Origin: Microbacterium sufflavum | Lineage (GTDB): Bacteria > Actinomycetota > Actinomycetes > Actinomycetales > Microbacteriaceae | Assembly (NCBI RefSeq): GCF_023101165.1 | Contig: NZ_CP078076.1 | Location: 3,472,001-3,536,000, forward strand | Direction: 5' to 3' | Length of the DNA: 64,000 nt | In this document: positions 18,980 to 30,019 of the stretch, piece after piece | Numbering within the stretch: position 1 is the first letter of the stretch | Layout of the letters: each line of letters begins with the position of its first letter | Made by a program: the position numbers and the translations under genes | The notes under the pieces: generated by a model | The model's input: only the letters and a program-made list of their open reading frames with translations | Databases searched by the model: none | Told to the model about the DNA's origin: nothing

Positions 18980-20557
18980 TCAGGCCGTGGACTCCACGCG
19001 CGGGAACAGCGGCGCGAGGCCGTTGACGCTCGTGCCCGGCTTCAGCACGCCCCACGCCCCCGCCTCACGGATCGGCTGGTCCTGCAGACGACCCAGCGTC
19101 TCGGCGGCGCCCAGTGCGATCCACAGCTTCTCGGTGGACTGCGGCATCACCGGCGACAACAGCACCGCCAGGGCCCGCAGGCCCTCGGCACACGTGTACA
19201 GCACCGTGCCCAGACGCTCGCGCTTCTCGTCGTCGCGGGCCAGCGCCCACGGCTCGTTCTCGGTGATGTAGCCGTTGAGCGCGTCGACGATGGTCCAGAT
19301 CGCGGAGATCGCCTCGTCGATGCGGAACTGGCCGATCGCGGCATCCGCCTTCGTCGCGGCGTCGGCGACGATCTTCTGGATCGCGAGGTCCGCCTCGGTG
19401 TACTCGGCCGCCGGCGGGACGATGCCCTCGAAGTACTTCTCGATCATCGCGGTCGTGCGGGAGGCGAGGTTGCCGAAGCCGTTCGCGAGCTCGGCCTGGT
19501 AGCGGGCGGACAGGTCCTCCCAGGAGAACGAGCCGTCCTGGCCGAACGCGATCGCCGACAGGAAGTAGAAGCGGTAGGCGTCGGAGCCGAACACGTCGGT
19601 GATCTCGGTCGGCGCGATGCCGGTCAGCTTCGACTTGGACATCTTCTCGCCGCCGACCAGCAGCCAGCCGTGCGCGAACACGCCCTTGGGAACGTCGAGC
19701 CCCGCCGCCATCAGCAGCGCGGGCCAGATCACCGCGTGGAAGCGCAGGATGTCCTTGCCGACCACGTGGTACGCGGGCCAGCGGCGCGCGAACGTCTCCT
19801 CATCGGAGCCGTAGCCCACGGCGGTGGCGTAGTTGAGCAGCGCGTCGACCCACACGTAGATCACGTGCGACTCGTCCCACGGCAGCGGGATGCCCCAGTC
19901 GAACGTGGAGCGCGAGATCGACAGGTCCTTGAGCCCCTGGCTCACGAACGACACGACCTCGTTGCGCGCCGAGTCCGGCCGCACGAAGTCGGGCTCGGTC
20001 TTGTACAGCTCGAGCAGCCGGTCCTGGAACTCGCTCAGCTTGAAGAAGTAGTTCTTCTCCTGCAGCAGCTCCAGCGGCTTGGAGTGGATCGCACACACCT
20101 TCAGCCCCTCGAAGGGACCGGTGCCGTCGACGATCTCGGACTCCGGCTTGAACTCCTCGCAGCCCACGCAGTAGAGCGCCTCGTACTCGCCCGCGTAGAT
20201 GTAGCCGCGGTCGTACAGGCGCTGGAAGAACGTCTGCACGTTGGTCTCGTGGCGCTCCTGCGTCGTGCGGATGAAGTCGTCGTTGGCGACATCGAGGGTC
20301 TTCAACAGCGGGAACCAGCTCTCGCTGACCAGCTTGTCCACCCACTCCTGCGGCGTCACGCCGTTGGCCGCCGCCGCCCGCAGCATCTTCTGCCCGTGCT
20401 CGTCGGTGCCCGTGAGCATCCAGGTGTCATCCCCCGCCTGGCGGTGCCACCGCGCGAGCGTGTCGACCGCCACCGTCGTGTACCCGTGGCCGATGTGGGG
20501 CACGTCGGACGGGTAGTAGATGGGCGTGGTGATGTAGAAGGATTCGCCTGCGGGCAT
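18980..20557 (-). CDS. metG: methionyl-tRNA synthetase (525 aa)
   Basis: Class I aminoacyl-tRNA synthetase charging tRNA-Met. It starts MPAGESFYITTPIYYPSDV, then the HIGH motif as PHIGHG (His21-His24) and KMSKS at about 305-309. Cys130-x2-Cys and Cys155-x2-His form the zinc knuckle. The C-terminal anticodon domain ends near residue 525; the extra EMAP-like dimerisation domain of some MetG is absent, as common in actinobacteria. TAGAAT lies 7 nt before the ATG, close to leaderless spacing. It heads a metG-tatD unit, an order conserved across actinobacteria, and is 40 bp from the oxidoreductase gene. Confidence 0.97.
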   Translation of the reverse strand: MPAGESFYITTPIYYPSDVPHIGHGYTTVAVDTLARWHRQAGDDTWMLTGTDEHGQKMLRAAAANGVTPQEWVDKLVSESWFPLLKTLDVANDDFIRTTQERHETNVQTFFQRLYDRGYIYAGEYEALYCVGCEEFKPESEIVDGTGPFEGLKVCAIHSKPLELLQEKNYFFKLSEFQDRLLELYKTEPDFVRPDSARNEVVSFVSQGLKDLSISRSTFDWGIPLPWDESHVIYVWVDALLNYATAVGYGSDEETFARRWPAYHVVGKDILRFHAVIWPALLMAAGLDVPKGVFAHGWLLVGGEKMSKSKLTGIAPTEITDVFGSDAYRFYFLSAIAFGQDGSFSWEDLSARYQAELANGFGNLASRTTAMIEKYFEGIVPPAAEYTEADLAIQKIVADAATKADAAIGQFRIDEAISAIWTIVDALNGYITENEPWALARDDEKRERLGTVLYTCAEGLRALAVLLSPVMPQSTEKLWIALGAAETLGRLQDQPIREAGAWGVLKPGTSVNGLAPLFPRVESTA

Positions 20558-20597
20558 GGGGACAATTCTAGGTGGCGCGGCACTTGTGGTTACGCGC

Positions 20598-22139
20598 TCA
20601 CGCGACCGTCACCTCGACGCGGTGCCAGCCCTGGGCGCCGTCCGGCACGGGAGCCGCCCGGTCCGCGGTCTGGGTCTCCCCCTCGGCGTTCACGGCGCGG
20701 CACTCGATGGTGTGCGCGCCGCTCTCCGCCGTCCACGGCAGACGCCACTGCACCCACGTGTCGGCGGAGATCGCGGCGGCCAGCTCCGCGCGCTGCCACG
20801 GCCCCTCGTCCACCCGCACCTCGACGCCCTCGATGCCGGTGTGCTGCTGCCACGCCATGCCCGCGATCACCGCGTCGCCCGCGTCGATACGCTGCCCGGG
20901 GCGCGGCACGTCGATGCGCGACTGCAGCTTGACGGGCCCGCGCTCCGACCACCCCCGGGTCGTCCAGTACGCGGCGGCCCTGTCGAAGCGGGTGACCTCC
21001 AGCTGCGTCACCCACTTCGTCGCCGACACGTAGCCGTACAGCCCTGGCACCACCATCCGCACCGGGAAGCCGTGTTCGAGCGGCAGCGGCTCGCCGTTCA
21101 TGCCCACCGCGAGCAGGGCGTCCCGGTCGTCGGTGAGGGCCTCGAGCGGGGTCGAGGCCGTGAAGCCGTCGGCCGAGGTCGAGAGCACCATGTCGGCATC
21201 GGGGTCGACGCCCGCGCGGGCGAGCATCTCCCGCACCGGGTACCCCAGCCAGCGCGCGGTGCCGATCAGCGAGCCGCCCACCTCGTTCGACACGCACGCG
21301 AGCGTGACATCGGCCTCCACGAGCGGCAGGGCGAGCAGCTCCTCCCACGTGAGCACGACCTCGCGATCGACCATGCCGTGGATGCGCAGCGACCAGTCGG
21401 CGGGGTCCACGCGCGGCACGATGAGAGCGGTGTCGATGCGATAGAACTCGGCGTTCGGGGTGACCACCGGCGCGAGACCGGGGATGTCGAGCTCGGCCCC
21501 GGCGGGCACAGCAGCGGCGGGGCGAGCCGGGGAGGGCAGCCGCAGCGCCGCACGGACGGCTTCGACGGAGCGCGTCGCGCCCCGGGCGAGCGAGCTGCCG
21601 ATGAGCGCGACGAGCCCGACCGCGGCGGCCCCGGCCGTCCACAGCAGGAAGCGGCGGCGATCCTCGTGGTCCGGTGCGAGTCCGGCGACCGGGCGGAGGC
21701 GGCGGATCAGCAGGCGCAGCACGATCACGGAGACGAGACCGGCGACCAGCCCGGGAAGCCACGCGAACGGGCCGGAGCCGGGGCGGATCAGCGCGACGAC
21801 GACGGCGACGGCGCCCAGCGCCCCGAGGACCGCGGCGCCAGCGCCGGACCAGCGACGCTCCGCGATCCCGGCGAGCGCGGCGACCACCGCGAGCACGATC
21901 GCGATCCCGGTGAGCAGCGCGACCTTGTCGCCGGTGCCGAACAGCGCGATCGCGACGTCCTTCGCCCAGCTCGGCGCGAGGTCGATCAGCCCGCCGCCGA
22001 TCACCGCGAACGGGCTCGCCGCCGGCTCGACGAGCGCGGCCGCCAGTTCGCCCAGCGCGACGCCGAGCAGGGCGGCGCTCAGCCCGGCGGCGGCCGACCG
22101 GAGCCGGTCCCGCCGGGCCGACCCCGCCCCGTGCGTCAT
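20598..22139 (-). CDS. membrane-anchored molybdopterin-dependent oxidoreductase, sulfite-oxidase-like (513 aa)
   Basis: The N-terminal about 180 residues hold five hydrophobic segments, followed by a sulfite oxidase/YedY-type molybdopterin domain (from about residue 240: ITPN-like VVTPNAEFYRIDTALIVP). The Mo-ligand Cys is in DVTLACVSNEVGG, and a C-terminal dimerisation domain carries QRIDAGDAVIAGMAW. Family members oxidise sulfite or reduce S- and N-oxides; which one applies here is not visible. The membrane anchor places the catalytic domain at the outer face, if a Tat-independent path exists. The start is supported by TACCCT exactly 6 nt before the ATG. It is flanked by metG and the GH1 gene, with no obvious partner cytochrome gene. 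Confidence 0.88.
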   Translation of the reverse strand: MTHGAGSARRDRLRSAAAGLSAALLGVALGELAAALVEPAASPFAVIGGGLIDLAPSWAKDVAIALFGTGDKVALLTGIAIVLAVVAALAGIAERRWSGAGAAVLGALGAVAVVVALIRPGSGPFAWLPGLVAGLVSVIVLRLLIRRLRPVAGLAPDHEDRRRFLLWTAGAAAVGLVALIGSSLARGATRSVEAVRAALRLPSPARPAAAVPAGAELDIPGLAPVVTPNAEFYRIDTALIVPRVDPADWSLRIHGMVDREVVLTWEELLALPLVEADVTLACVSNEVGGSLIGTARWLGYPVREMLARAGVDPDADMVLSTSADGFTASTPLEALTDDRDALLAVGMNGEPLPLEHGFPVRMVVPGLYGYVSATKWVTQLEVTRFDRAAAYWTTRGWSERGPVKLQSRIDVPRPGQRIDAGDAVIAGMAWQQHTGIEGVEVRVDEGPWQRAELAAAISADTWVQWRLPWTAESGAHTIECRAVNAEGETQTADRAAPVPDGAQGWHRVEVTVA

Positions 22140-22145
22140 GAACCG

Positions 22146-22151
22146 AGGGTA
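22146..22151 (-). promoter_or_regulatory. -10 element TACCCT, leaderless spacing
   Basis: TACCCT, six bases, then the ATG at 22139 of the molybdopterin oxidoreductase gene. Confidence 0.55.
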
Positions 22152-22167
22152 ACCCCGGCGCAGCGGA

Positions 22168-23337
22168 TCAGAGCGCGTTGCGTCGTGCGACCTCGCCCAG
22201 CCACGCCAGCGACGGCTTCGGGAACCGCTCGAACGTCTCGTGGTCGAACCCGATCAGCCCGAAGGTCGGCCGGAAGCCGCTCGCCCACTCGTAGTTGTCC
22301 AGCGCGCTCCAGTGCTGATACCCGCGCACCTCGATGCCGTCCGCGATCGCGCGATGCAGGCCCTCCAGTGCGCCCTGCGTGTAGGCGATGCGGCGGGTGT
22401 CGTCGGCCGTGGCGATGCCGTTCTCGGTCACGATCACCGGCACCCCGCCACTGCGCTCCCACGCGCTGCGCACCCCCAGCTCGAGCGCGGGCGGGTAGAA
22501 CTCCCACCCGGTCAGCGTCGTCTCCACGTCGTCGGCGACCGGCCGCGGGCCCTCCGGACCGATGAACGTGCGCGTGTACGCCTGCACGCCCACGAAGTCG
22601 TCACCGGCCGACTGCTCCAGGTACCAGTGGTCGCGCGGGTCGCCGTAGGCCGCCAGCATCTCGTCGGCGCCCGGCTCGCCCGTCGAGTGGAAGGCCTGGG
22701 TCGCGATGGTCCACCCCGCCTGCGCGCCCGGCACGGTGTGCACGAGTTCGGAGGCCCGGCGGTGCGCGGCCAGCAGTGTGTCCGCCACGGCGAGGTCGGG
22801 ATTGGGCAGGCCGTAGGCGACGAGGTTGGCCGCGTCCTCTCCCCCGGCCAGCATCGCGGCGATGTTGGGCTCGTTGATCGTGCACACGTAGCGCACGCCG
22901 TCGAGGATGGGCAGCACGGTCTCCACGTAGCGCGAGAACAGGTCGACCGCGTCGCCCGCGCGCCAGAAGCCGTCGCGCTGGAACCACTGCGGCACCGTGA
23001 AGTGCATGAGGGTGACCGTCGGGTCGAGCCCGTGCTCCCGCGCGGTGTCGATCATGCGGCGGTAGTGGTCGAGCATCGCCCGTGACACGAAGCCGCGCTC
23101 CGGCTCGATCCGCGCCCACTCGACCGAGAAGCGGTAGGAGTTCAGCCCCGCCTCGGCCAGCAGCCGCATGTCCTCCGGGTAGCGGTGGAAGTGGTCGGCG
23201 GCGTCGCCGGAGGGCTCGACCATGGGCGAGTCGGGGGCGTGCTCCATCGCCCACCAGTTGCTCGTGGTGTTGTTGCCCTCCACCTGATGGGCGGCGGTCG
23301 CGGCGCCCCAGAGGAAGCCGTCGGGGAATGCGAGCAC
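22168..23337 (-). CDS. GH1 beta-glucosidase-type glycoside hydrolase (389 aa)
   Basis: Retaining GH1 enzyme that would cleave beta-glucosides or related oligosaccharides. FPDGFLWGAATAAHQVEG is the N-terminal family signature. Glu156 in TINEPN is the acid/base and Glu305 in VTENGIA the nucleophile. NYEWASGFRPTFGLIGFD near the end is the aglycone-site signature. No signal peptide, so it works in the cytoplasm on imported sugar. At 389 aa it is shorter than the usual 440-470, a compact form. GTG start with GAGAGGAGC upstream. It is the last gene after an oligopeptide-type ABC transporter (42-bp gap), which indicates the transporter brings in its substrate. Confidence 0.93.
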   Translation of the reverse strand: MLAFPDGFLWGAATAAHQVEGNNTTSNWWAMEHAPDSPMVEPSGDAADHFHRYPEDMRLLAEAGLNSYRFSVEWARIEPERGFVSRAMLDHYRRMIDTAREHGLDPTVTLMHFTVPQWFQRDGFWRAGDAVDLFSRYVETVLPILDGVRYVCTINEPNIAAMLAGGEDAANLVAYGLPNPDLAVADTLLAAHRRASELVHTVPGAQAGWTIATQAFHSTGEPGADEMLAAYGDPRDHWYLEQSAGDDFVGVQAYTRTFIGPEGPRPVADDVETTLTGWEFYPPALELGVRSAWERSGGVPVIVTENGIATADDTRRIAYTQGALEGLHRAIADGIEVRGYQHWSALDNYEWASGFRPTFGLIGFDHETFERFPKPSLAWLGEVARRNAL

Positions 23338-23379
23338 GGATGCGCTCCTCTCTCTTTCTTGCAGATCTCCCGGCGCGGT

Positions 23380-25103
<1,724 letters not shown>

Positions 25104-25107
<4 letters not shown>

Positions 25108-26018
25108 CGCCCCTTCCCTTCCCGCAGGCGCGGATTGGAGATGCCGTCCACGCCGAAGTTGATGAGTGTGAGGCTGAGGGCCAGCAGGGCGATGCACAGA
25201 CCGGGGGCGAACAGCAGCAGCCACTGCCCGGTGAGCAGCGAGTTGGAGTTCTGCGCCCAGTAGAGCATGGTGCCCCAGCTGACGATGCTGGAGTCGCCGA
25301 GGCCGAGGAACTCCAGGCCCGCCTCCGCCAGGATCGCCGCGGTGGCCGCGCCGAACAGGGTCCCCGCGATGATCGAGGTCATGTTCGGGAGGATCTCGCG
25401 GAACACGATGCGGGCCCTGCTGTCGCCGGAGAACTGGGCCGAGGTGACGAAGTCGTTGCCGCGCAGCGACTGGGTCTGGCTGCGCAGAACGCGCGCGCCC
25501 CACGCCCATCCGGTCACCACGATCACGGCGATGATCATGAGGATGCCGCCGTTCTGCAGGTACGCGGCGATCACGATCATGAGCGGCAGGCCGGGGATCA
25601 CGAGGAACAGGTTCACGATGAACCCGACGACCTCGCCGGCGAAGCCGCGCATGTACCCCCAGCTCAGGCCGATCAGCACCGCGACGATCGTGGACAGGAT
25701 GCCGGCGGCGAAGCCGACCAGCAGACTCACCTGCGCGCCGTAGATCAGCTGGCTGAGCACGTCCTCGCCCGCGGCGGTCGTGCCGAGCCAGTGCTCCCAC
25801 GACGCGTCGGCGTTGCGCTCGAAGCCGTTCTCCTTCGGGCCGTACGGCGCGAGGAGCGGCGCGAACACCGCGACCAGGACGAAGAAGGCGAGGATGCACA
25901 GCCCGAGCCGTGCCTTGCCGTTGGCCCACAGGGTGCCGACCATGCGCCCGAAGGAGCGCCACGGGCTGGGGGCAGCGATCCGATCGGCCGGGATCTTGAC
26001 GTTCATGGTGGAGGTCAT
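25104..26018 (-). CDS. ABC transporter permease, DppC/OppC type (304 aa)
   Basis: Binding-protein-dependent permease with an N-terminal cytoplasmic arm, first helix LGLCILAFFVLVAVF, and five further helices. The EAA-like loop reads RSQTQSLRGNDFVTSAQ-FSG with ARIVFREILPN. GWAWGARVLRSQ marks the OppC family. Its ATG is preceded by GAGGA within the last codons of a 20-codon relay ORF and overlaps that ORF's stop; its own stop overlaps the ATPase start. Second permease of the GH1 operon. Confidence 0.93.
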
Positions 26019-26077
26019 CGTCTGGTCCTCGGGTCGAGCACGCAGTGCAGGCGGACAGGGAAAGGAGGGATCATCAT
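26015..26077 (-). CDS. 20-codon relay ORF between the two permease genes
   Basis: Starts at an ATG that overlaps the stop of the upstream permease and ends with a TGA that overlaps the start of the downstream permease, both as ATGA. Its last eight residues, VLDPRTRR, repeat the C-terminus of the upstream permease. It therefore arose by a 59-bp tandem duplication of the stop/start junction including the GAGGA ribosome-binding site. Likely role, if any: to pass translating ribosomes to the next gene. The peptide itself is probably not functional. Confidence 0.55.
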   Translation of the reverse strand: MMIPPFPVRLHCVLDPRTRR

Positions 26078-27054
26078 CGGCGCGTCCTCGGGTCGAGTAC
26101 CCCGTAGAGGATGTCCACGAGGAAGTTGGCGATGAGCACGCTCACGGTGATCATCAGGAACAGCGCCTGCATGAGCGGGTAGTCCTGCCCGATCACGGCG
26201 TTGAACAGCAGGTAGCCGATGCCCGGATACCCGAACACCTGCTCCACGAGGATCGAGCCGCCCACCACGCCGCCGAGCGTGAGCCCGAAGCCGGTGAGGT
26301 TCGGCAGGATCGCGTTGCGCGCGGCGTAGCGGAGCGCGATCGTGCGCCCGCGCAGCCCGTTGGCCTCACCGAAGGTGATGTAGTCCTCGCCGAGCGTGTT
26401 GATCATGGCGTTGCGCATGCCGATGATCCAGCCGCCGAGCGACGTGAGCAGGATCGTCAGCGCCGGCAGGAACGCGTGACGCACCAGGTCGACGATGAAG
26501 TCCCACGTGAACCCGGGCGTCGTGGTCGCCGAGTAGGCGCCGGTCGTCGGGAACCAGTGCAGCACGTACCCGAGGAAGAACAGCAGCAGCAGCGCGGTCC
26601 AGAAGTAGGGGAACGTGCTGAGGAACGAGCCGGTCAGCGTGGGCAGCGAGTCGAGCCAGGTGCCGCGCCGCCACGCGGCCATCACGCCGATGAGGGTGCC
26701 GATCACGAACGCGAGAATCGTGACGATGCCCACCAGGCCCAGCGTGTACGGCAGCGCCGTGGACACCATGCTCGACACCGACTGCGGGTAGAACGTGTAC
26801 GAGACGCCGAAGTCGAGCCGTACGACCTGACCGAGGTAGGCGACGTACTGGTCCCACAGCGAGCCGGTCGGCACGCCGAGCTGCGCCTCGATCGCGGCCC
26901 TGGTCGCATCCGACACGGGTCCGTTCTGCGAGAGCTTGGCGATCGCGGCGTCGGCGGGCGAGCCGGGCATCATGCGCGGGAGGAAGAAGTTCAGCGTGAC
27001 CGCGGCCCACAGGGTCAGGACGAACAGGCCGAGTTTCTGGGCGACGTACTTCAC
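26074..27054 (-). CDS. ABC transporter permease, DppB/OppB type (326 aa)
   Basis: Six-helix OppB-type permease: KLGLFVLTLWAAVTLNFFLPR at the start, then MPGSPADAAI, the periplasmic region, and the EAA loop EANGLRGRTIALRYAARNAILPN. The C-terminal VDILYGVLDPRTR is the family's typical tail. GTG start at 27054 overlaps the substrate-binding protein stop (GTGA). The tail codons are duplicated just downstream, forming the relay ORF. Acts with the DppC-type partner to import the ligand caught by the lipoprotein encoded upstream. Confidence 0.93.
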   Translation of the reverse strand: MKYVAQKLGLFVLTLWAAVTLNFFLPRMMPGSPADAAIAKLSQNGPVSDATRAAIEAQLGVPTGSLWDQYVAYLGQVVRLDFGVSYTFYPQSVSSMVSTALPYTLGLVGIVTILAFVIGTLIGVMAAWRRGTWLDSLPTLTGSFLSTFPYFWTALLLLFFLGYVLHWFPTTGAYSATTTPGFTWDFIVDLVRHAFLPALTILLTSLGGWIIGMRNAMINTLGEDYITFGEANGLRGRTIALRYAARNAILPNLTGFGLTLGGVVGGSILVEQVFGYPGIGYLLFNAVIGQDYPLMQALFLMITVSVLIANFLVDILYGVLDPRTRR

Positions 27055-28715
27055 TGGTCGTCTCCGTTCACTCGCTTCAGGTGGGTGAAGATCATCAGGG
27101 GCGCCGAGTCGTAGTTCTGCGGGATCATGTACGGGTCGTCGGCGGACGGCCACCCGGTGAACTTCGCGTCGTTGAACAGGCCCCAGATGCCGCCGTAATA
27201 CATGCCGATCACGGGCAGCTCGTCGTACACGATGTTCTGCAGCTCGTGCACGATCTCGCCCTGGCGCTGCGGGTCGACCGTCGCGCGGTACTCCGCGAGC
27301 AGCGCATCGGCCTCCGGCGAGCGGTAGCGCTCGAAGTTGTTCGTGGTCGACTCCCCGGACGGCACGTAGAAGTCGCTGGAGAGCAGGCTGTTGAACGCCT
27401 GGTAGACGTCGCCGTTGCCCATGCCGCCGATCGCCATCTCGAAGTCGCCGTTGCCGATCGCGCTCTGGTAGCCCGCGGGCTGCGGCAGCTTCAGCGAGAC
27501 CTTGATGCCGATGTCTCCGAGCTGGCGCTGCACGGTCTGCGCGGCGCGGGTCCAGTCGGAGAAGCCGTTCGCGGTGGTGAGCGAGAACTCCAGCTGCTCG
27601 CCGTCCGGCCCCACCAGCCGATCGCCGTCGAGCGTGTAGCCGGACTCGGCGAAGGCGGCGAGCGCGGCGTCCTCGTCCTGCGCGATCATGCCCGCGTCGG
27701 GGATCTCGGGGTCGAGGTACTGCTCCTGGTTCGGCAGGATCAGGCCGGTCTGGCCGGCGGGCTTCATGTAGCCCTCGGACGCGGTCTCGGCGATCTCCTC
27801 GCGGTCGAGCGCGAGCGCGATGCCGCGGCGCACGTTGACGTCGTCGAACGGGGCGACCTCGAGGTTCGGCACCAGCGAGATCACGCCGCCCGGCGGGAAC
27901 CACCAGGTGTTGTCCGGGCTAGCGGCGCCCCACGTGCCCTCCACGTCGGAGATGAACGCGTACGCCCAGTCGTAGCCGCGCGTGACGGTGTCGAGCTGGC
28001 TGTTGGTCGCCGGGAGGATGATGTGCTCGATCTCGATCCGGTCGGCCTGCCAGTAGTCGGGGTTGCGGTCCATCGAGTACTGCTGGTCGTTGTAGTTGCC
28101 GAGCACGAACGGGCCGGTGCCGACCGGATCCTCGTTGCGCCAGGTGCCCGGATCCTGCACGTCCTTCCAGATGTGCTCCGGCACGATCATGGTCTGGCCG
28201 AGGATCGACAGCGACGGGGCATCCTCGCTCTGCAGGTGGAAGATCACGTCGGAGCCGTCGACCTCGACCGAGTCGATGTGCTGCCAGGCGCCCTTGATGT
28301 CGAGAGACGGCTCATCCTTCAGCAGCTGGAACGTGAAGGCGACGTCGTCGGCCGTGAAGTCCTCGCCGTCGCTCCACTCGACCCCGTCGCGCAGCGTCAT
28401 CACGATCGTGCGGGCGTCGGGCTGCGACCACGCGGAGGCCAGCCACGGGTTGAGCTCGCCGTCGAGCGGGTTCACCAGGATCAGCGGCTCGTAGATCCAC
28501 CGCGAGGCGGTGCGCGTGTTGGTCAGGTACGGGTTGAAGTTCTTCGTGAAGAACGGGTTGCCGTGGTCGGCGTTGATCAGCATCGTGTCCTCGCCGATGG
28601 AGGGGTCGGGCTGGGAGCTGATCTGGATGCTGCAGCCGCTGAGCGCGATCGCCGCGGCCGCGAGCCCCACGACGGCGGCTCTGCGCCAGCGTCGGAAGGT
28701 GTGCGTCTCTGCCAC
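27051..28715 (-). CDS. ABC transporter substrate-binding lipoprotein, SBP family 5 (554 aa)
   Basis: Lipoprotein signal with RRWRRAAVVGLAAAAIALSG before Cys28 and a family-5 binding fold: VMTLRDGVEWSDGEDFTADD, then GTGPFVLGNYN, then the C-terminal NIVYDELPVIGMYYGG. Family 5 was named for dipeptide/oligopeptide binders but also contains cello-oligosaccharide and beta-glucan binders. The GH1 gene at the end of the operon and a LacI regulator favour a sugar ligand. GTG start with GAGG 8 nt upstream. First gene of a six-cistron unit controlled from the promoter/operator at 28793-28822. Confidence 0.92.
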   Translation of the reverse strand: MAETHTFRRWRRAAVVGLAAAAIALSGCSIQISSQPDPSIGEDTMLINADHGNPFFTKNFNPYLTNTRTASRWIYEPLILVNPLDGELNPWLASAWSQPDARTIVMTLRDGVEWSDGEDFTADDVAFTFQLLKDEPSLDIKGAWQHIDSVEVDGSDVIFHLQSEDAPSLSILGQTMIVPEHIWKDVQDPGTWRNEDPVGTGPFVLGNYNDQQYSMDRNPDYWQADRIEIEHIILPATNSQLDTVTRGYDWAYAFISDVEGTWGAASPDNTWWFPPGGVISLVPNLEVAPFDDVNVRRGIALALDREEIAETASEGYMKPAGQTGLILPNQEQYLDPEIPDAGMIAQDEDAALAAFAESGYTLDGDRLVGPDGEQLEFSLTTANGFSDWTRAAQTVQRQLGDIGIKVSLKLPQPAGYQSAIGNGDFEMAIGGMGNGDVYQAFNSLLSSDFYVPSGESTTNNFERYRSPEADALLAEYRATVDPQRQGEIVHELQNIVYDELPVIGMYYGGIWGLFNDAKFTGWPSADDPYMIPQNYDSAPLMIFTHLKRVNGDDQ

Positions 28716-28792
28716 TGGGGGACCTCATGTCGTCTCTGTCATGATGGGCGCCCCACGGGTCGGAGCGTCCGTCGGCCGAAGCCGCATGAGCG

Positions 28793-28822
28793 AGTGTAAG
28801 CGCATACATTTGCGATCGGCAA
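28793..28822 (-). promoter_or_regulatory. promoter of the GH1/ABC operon with embedded LacI operator
   Basis: Minus strand TTGCCG (-35, 28817-28822), 18-bp spacer, TACACT (-10, 28793-28798). The spacer and -10 contain TGTATGCGCTTACA (28795-28808), a near-perfect LacI-family palindrome (TGTA-N-GCGC-N-TACA). Repressor binding would block RNA polymerase directly. Confidence 0.7.
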
Positions 28823-28858
28823 CCCCTTGACACCGCGCTCCCGTCCGTTCGAGGCGCG

Positions 28859-29968
28859 TCAGGCGGGTCGCGCGGAGCTCTCCCGCAGGAGGATCTGCAA
28901 CGGCAGCCGCACCACCGCGGGCGGGGCCTCCGGCTCCTCCAGCCGGCGCGCCAGCACCTGCACCGCGGCCCGGCCCAGCTCGATCATCGGCTGCCGGATC
29001 GTCGTCAGCGGGGGGACGGAGAGGGCGGCGGCATCGATGCCGTCGAACCCGGTCACGAGCACGTCGTCGGGCACGCGCACGCCCGCGCGGTGCAGCACGT
29101 CGACGACCCCCAGCGCCATCTGGTCGTTCGCCGCGATCACCGCGGACGGGGGTGCGCCGTCGCGCAGCAGCTCCTCGGCCGCGCGCCGCCCCGACGCCCG
29201 CGTGAAGTCGCCGCGCAGCAGCCGCAGCTCCTCAGTCGCCCGGCCCGACGCCGCCACGGCCGCCACCACGCCCTCGCGCCGCTGCTCCGCGTCGGGCGAG
29301 TCCGCGGGACCCGCGAGGAACGCGACCGCACCCTCCCCGACCTGCGCGAGAACGTGCCGCGTGAGCTCGCCCATCGCCTCGGCGTTGCTGACCGTGACAT
29401 GGTCGTAGTCGTCGCCGCGCGGCGGACCGGACAGGACCACGACCGGGATGCGGCGCGCGAGCCGCGCCAGCACGTCGTCCGGCACGCTGCTCGCGAGCAC
29501 CATGAGCCCGTCGACACGACCAGCCATGTCCCGCACGGTCGACCGGTCGGGGTCGTCGCGCCCCACGCCCACCATCAGCACGAAGCCCTGCTTCCACGCC
29601 TCCAGCTCGGCCCCGCGCAGCACCTCGTCCAGGAACAGCATCGAGGTGGCAGGGGCGCCGGGCTCGCCCTCGTCCTCCACCACCGTGAACGGCGGGGCCG
29701 CGGCTCCCGCACTCGACAGGACGTCGAGCGCGGGGGCGTCCTCCGCCGCGTCGAACCCCGGGAAGTACAGGCCCAGCACGCCCGTCCGGCGCTCGGCCAG
29801 CCCGCGCGCGCTCCCGCTCGGGACGTAGCCGAGAGCCGTGACCGCATCGAGCACCCGCTCGCGGGTCGCCGGTCGTACGGCATCGGGCGACCGCAGCACC
29901 CGCGACACGGTGGCGATCGAGACGCCCGCGTGCGCGGCGACGTCGTACACGGTCGCGGCCTTGCTCAC
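28859..29968 (-). CDS. LacI-family regulator, probable repressor of the GH1/ABC operon (369 aa)
   Basis: N-terminal LacI helix-turn-helix (TVYDVAAHAGVSIATVSRVL) with hinge GYVPSGSARGLAERRTGVLG, then a ligand-binding domain containing SNAEAMGELTRHVL and VTGFDGIDAAAL. GTG start at 29968 with GGGGGA upstream and TACGCT about 45 nt upstream. The gene precedes the operon it most likely controls, 143 bp away, with the operator in that gap. At 369 aa it is longer than usual because of a segment near residues 80-105 (EDAPALDVLSSAGAAAPP). The inducer is presumably a beta-glucoside. Confidence 0.92.
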   Translation of the reverse strand: MSKAATVYDVAAHAGVSIATVSRVLRSPDAVRPATRERVLDAVTALGYVPSGSARGLAERRTGVLGLYFPGFDAAEDAPALDVLSSAGAAAPPFTVVEDEGEPGAPATSMLFLDEVLRGAELEAWKQGFVLMVGVGRDDPDRSTVRDMAGRVDGLMVLASSVPDDVLARLARRIPVVVLSGPPRGDDYDHVTVSNAEAMGELTRHVLAQVGEGAVAFLAGPADSPDAEQRREGVVAAVAASGRATEELRLLRGDFTRASGRRAAEELLRDGAPPSAVIAANDQMALGVVDVLHRAGVRVPDDVLVTGFDGIDAAALSVPPLTTIRQPMIELGRAAVQVLARRLEEPEAPPAVVRLPLQILLRESSARPA

Positions 29969-30019
29969 GGCGGATCCCCCAGGGTCGAGTCGTCGGATCG
30001 GGTGTCAGGACAGCGTAGA

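Noticed and set aside
26058..26072. AAAGGAGGGATCATC on the plus strand, like a Shine-Dalgarno
   Set aside because: No ATG follows at a suitable distance on that strand, and it lies within the minus-strand relay ORF.
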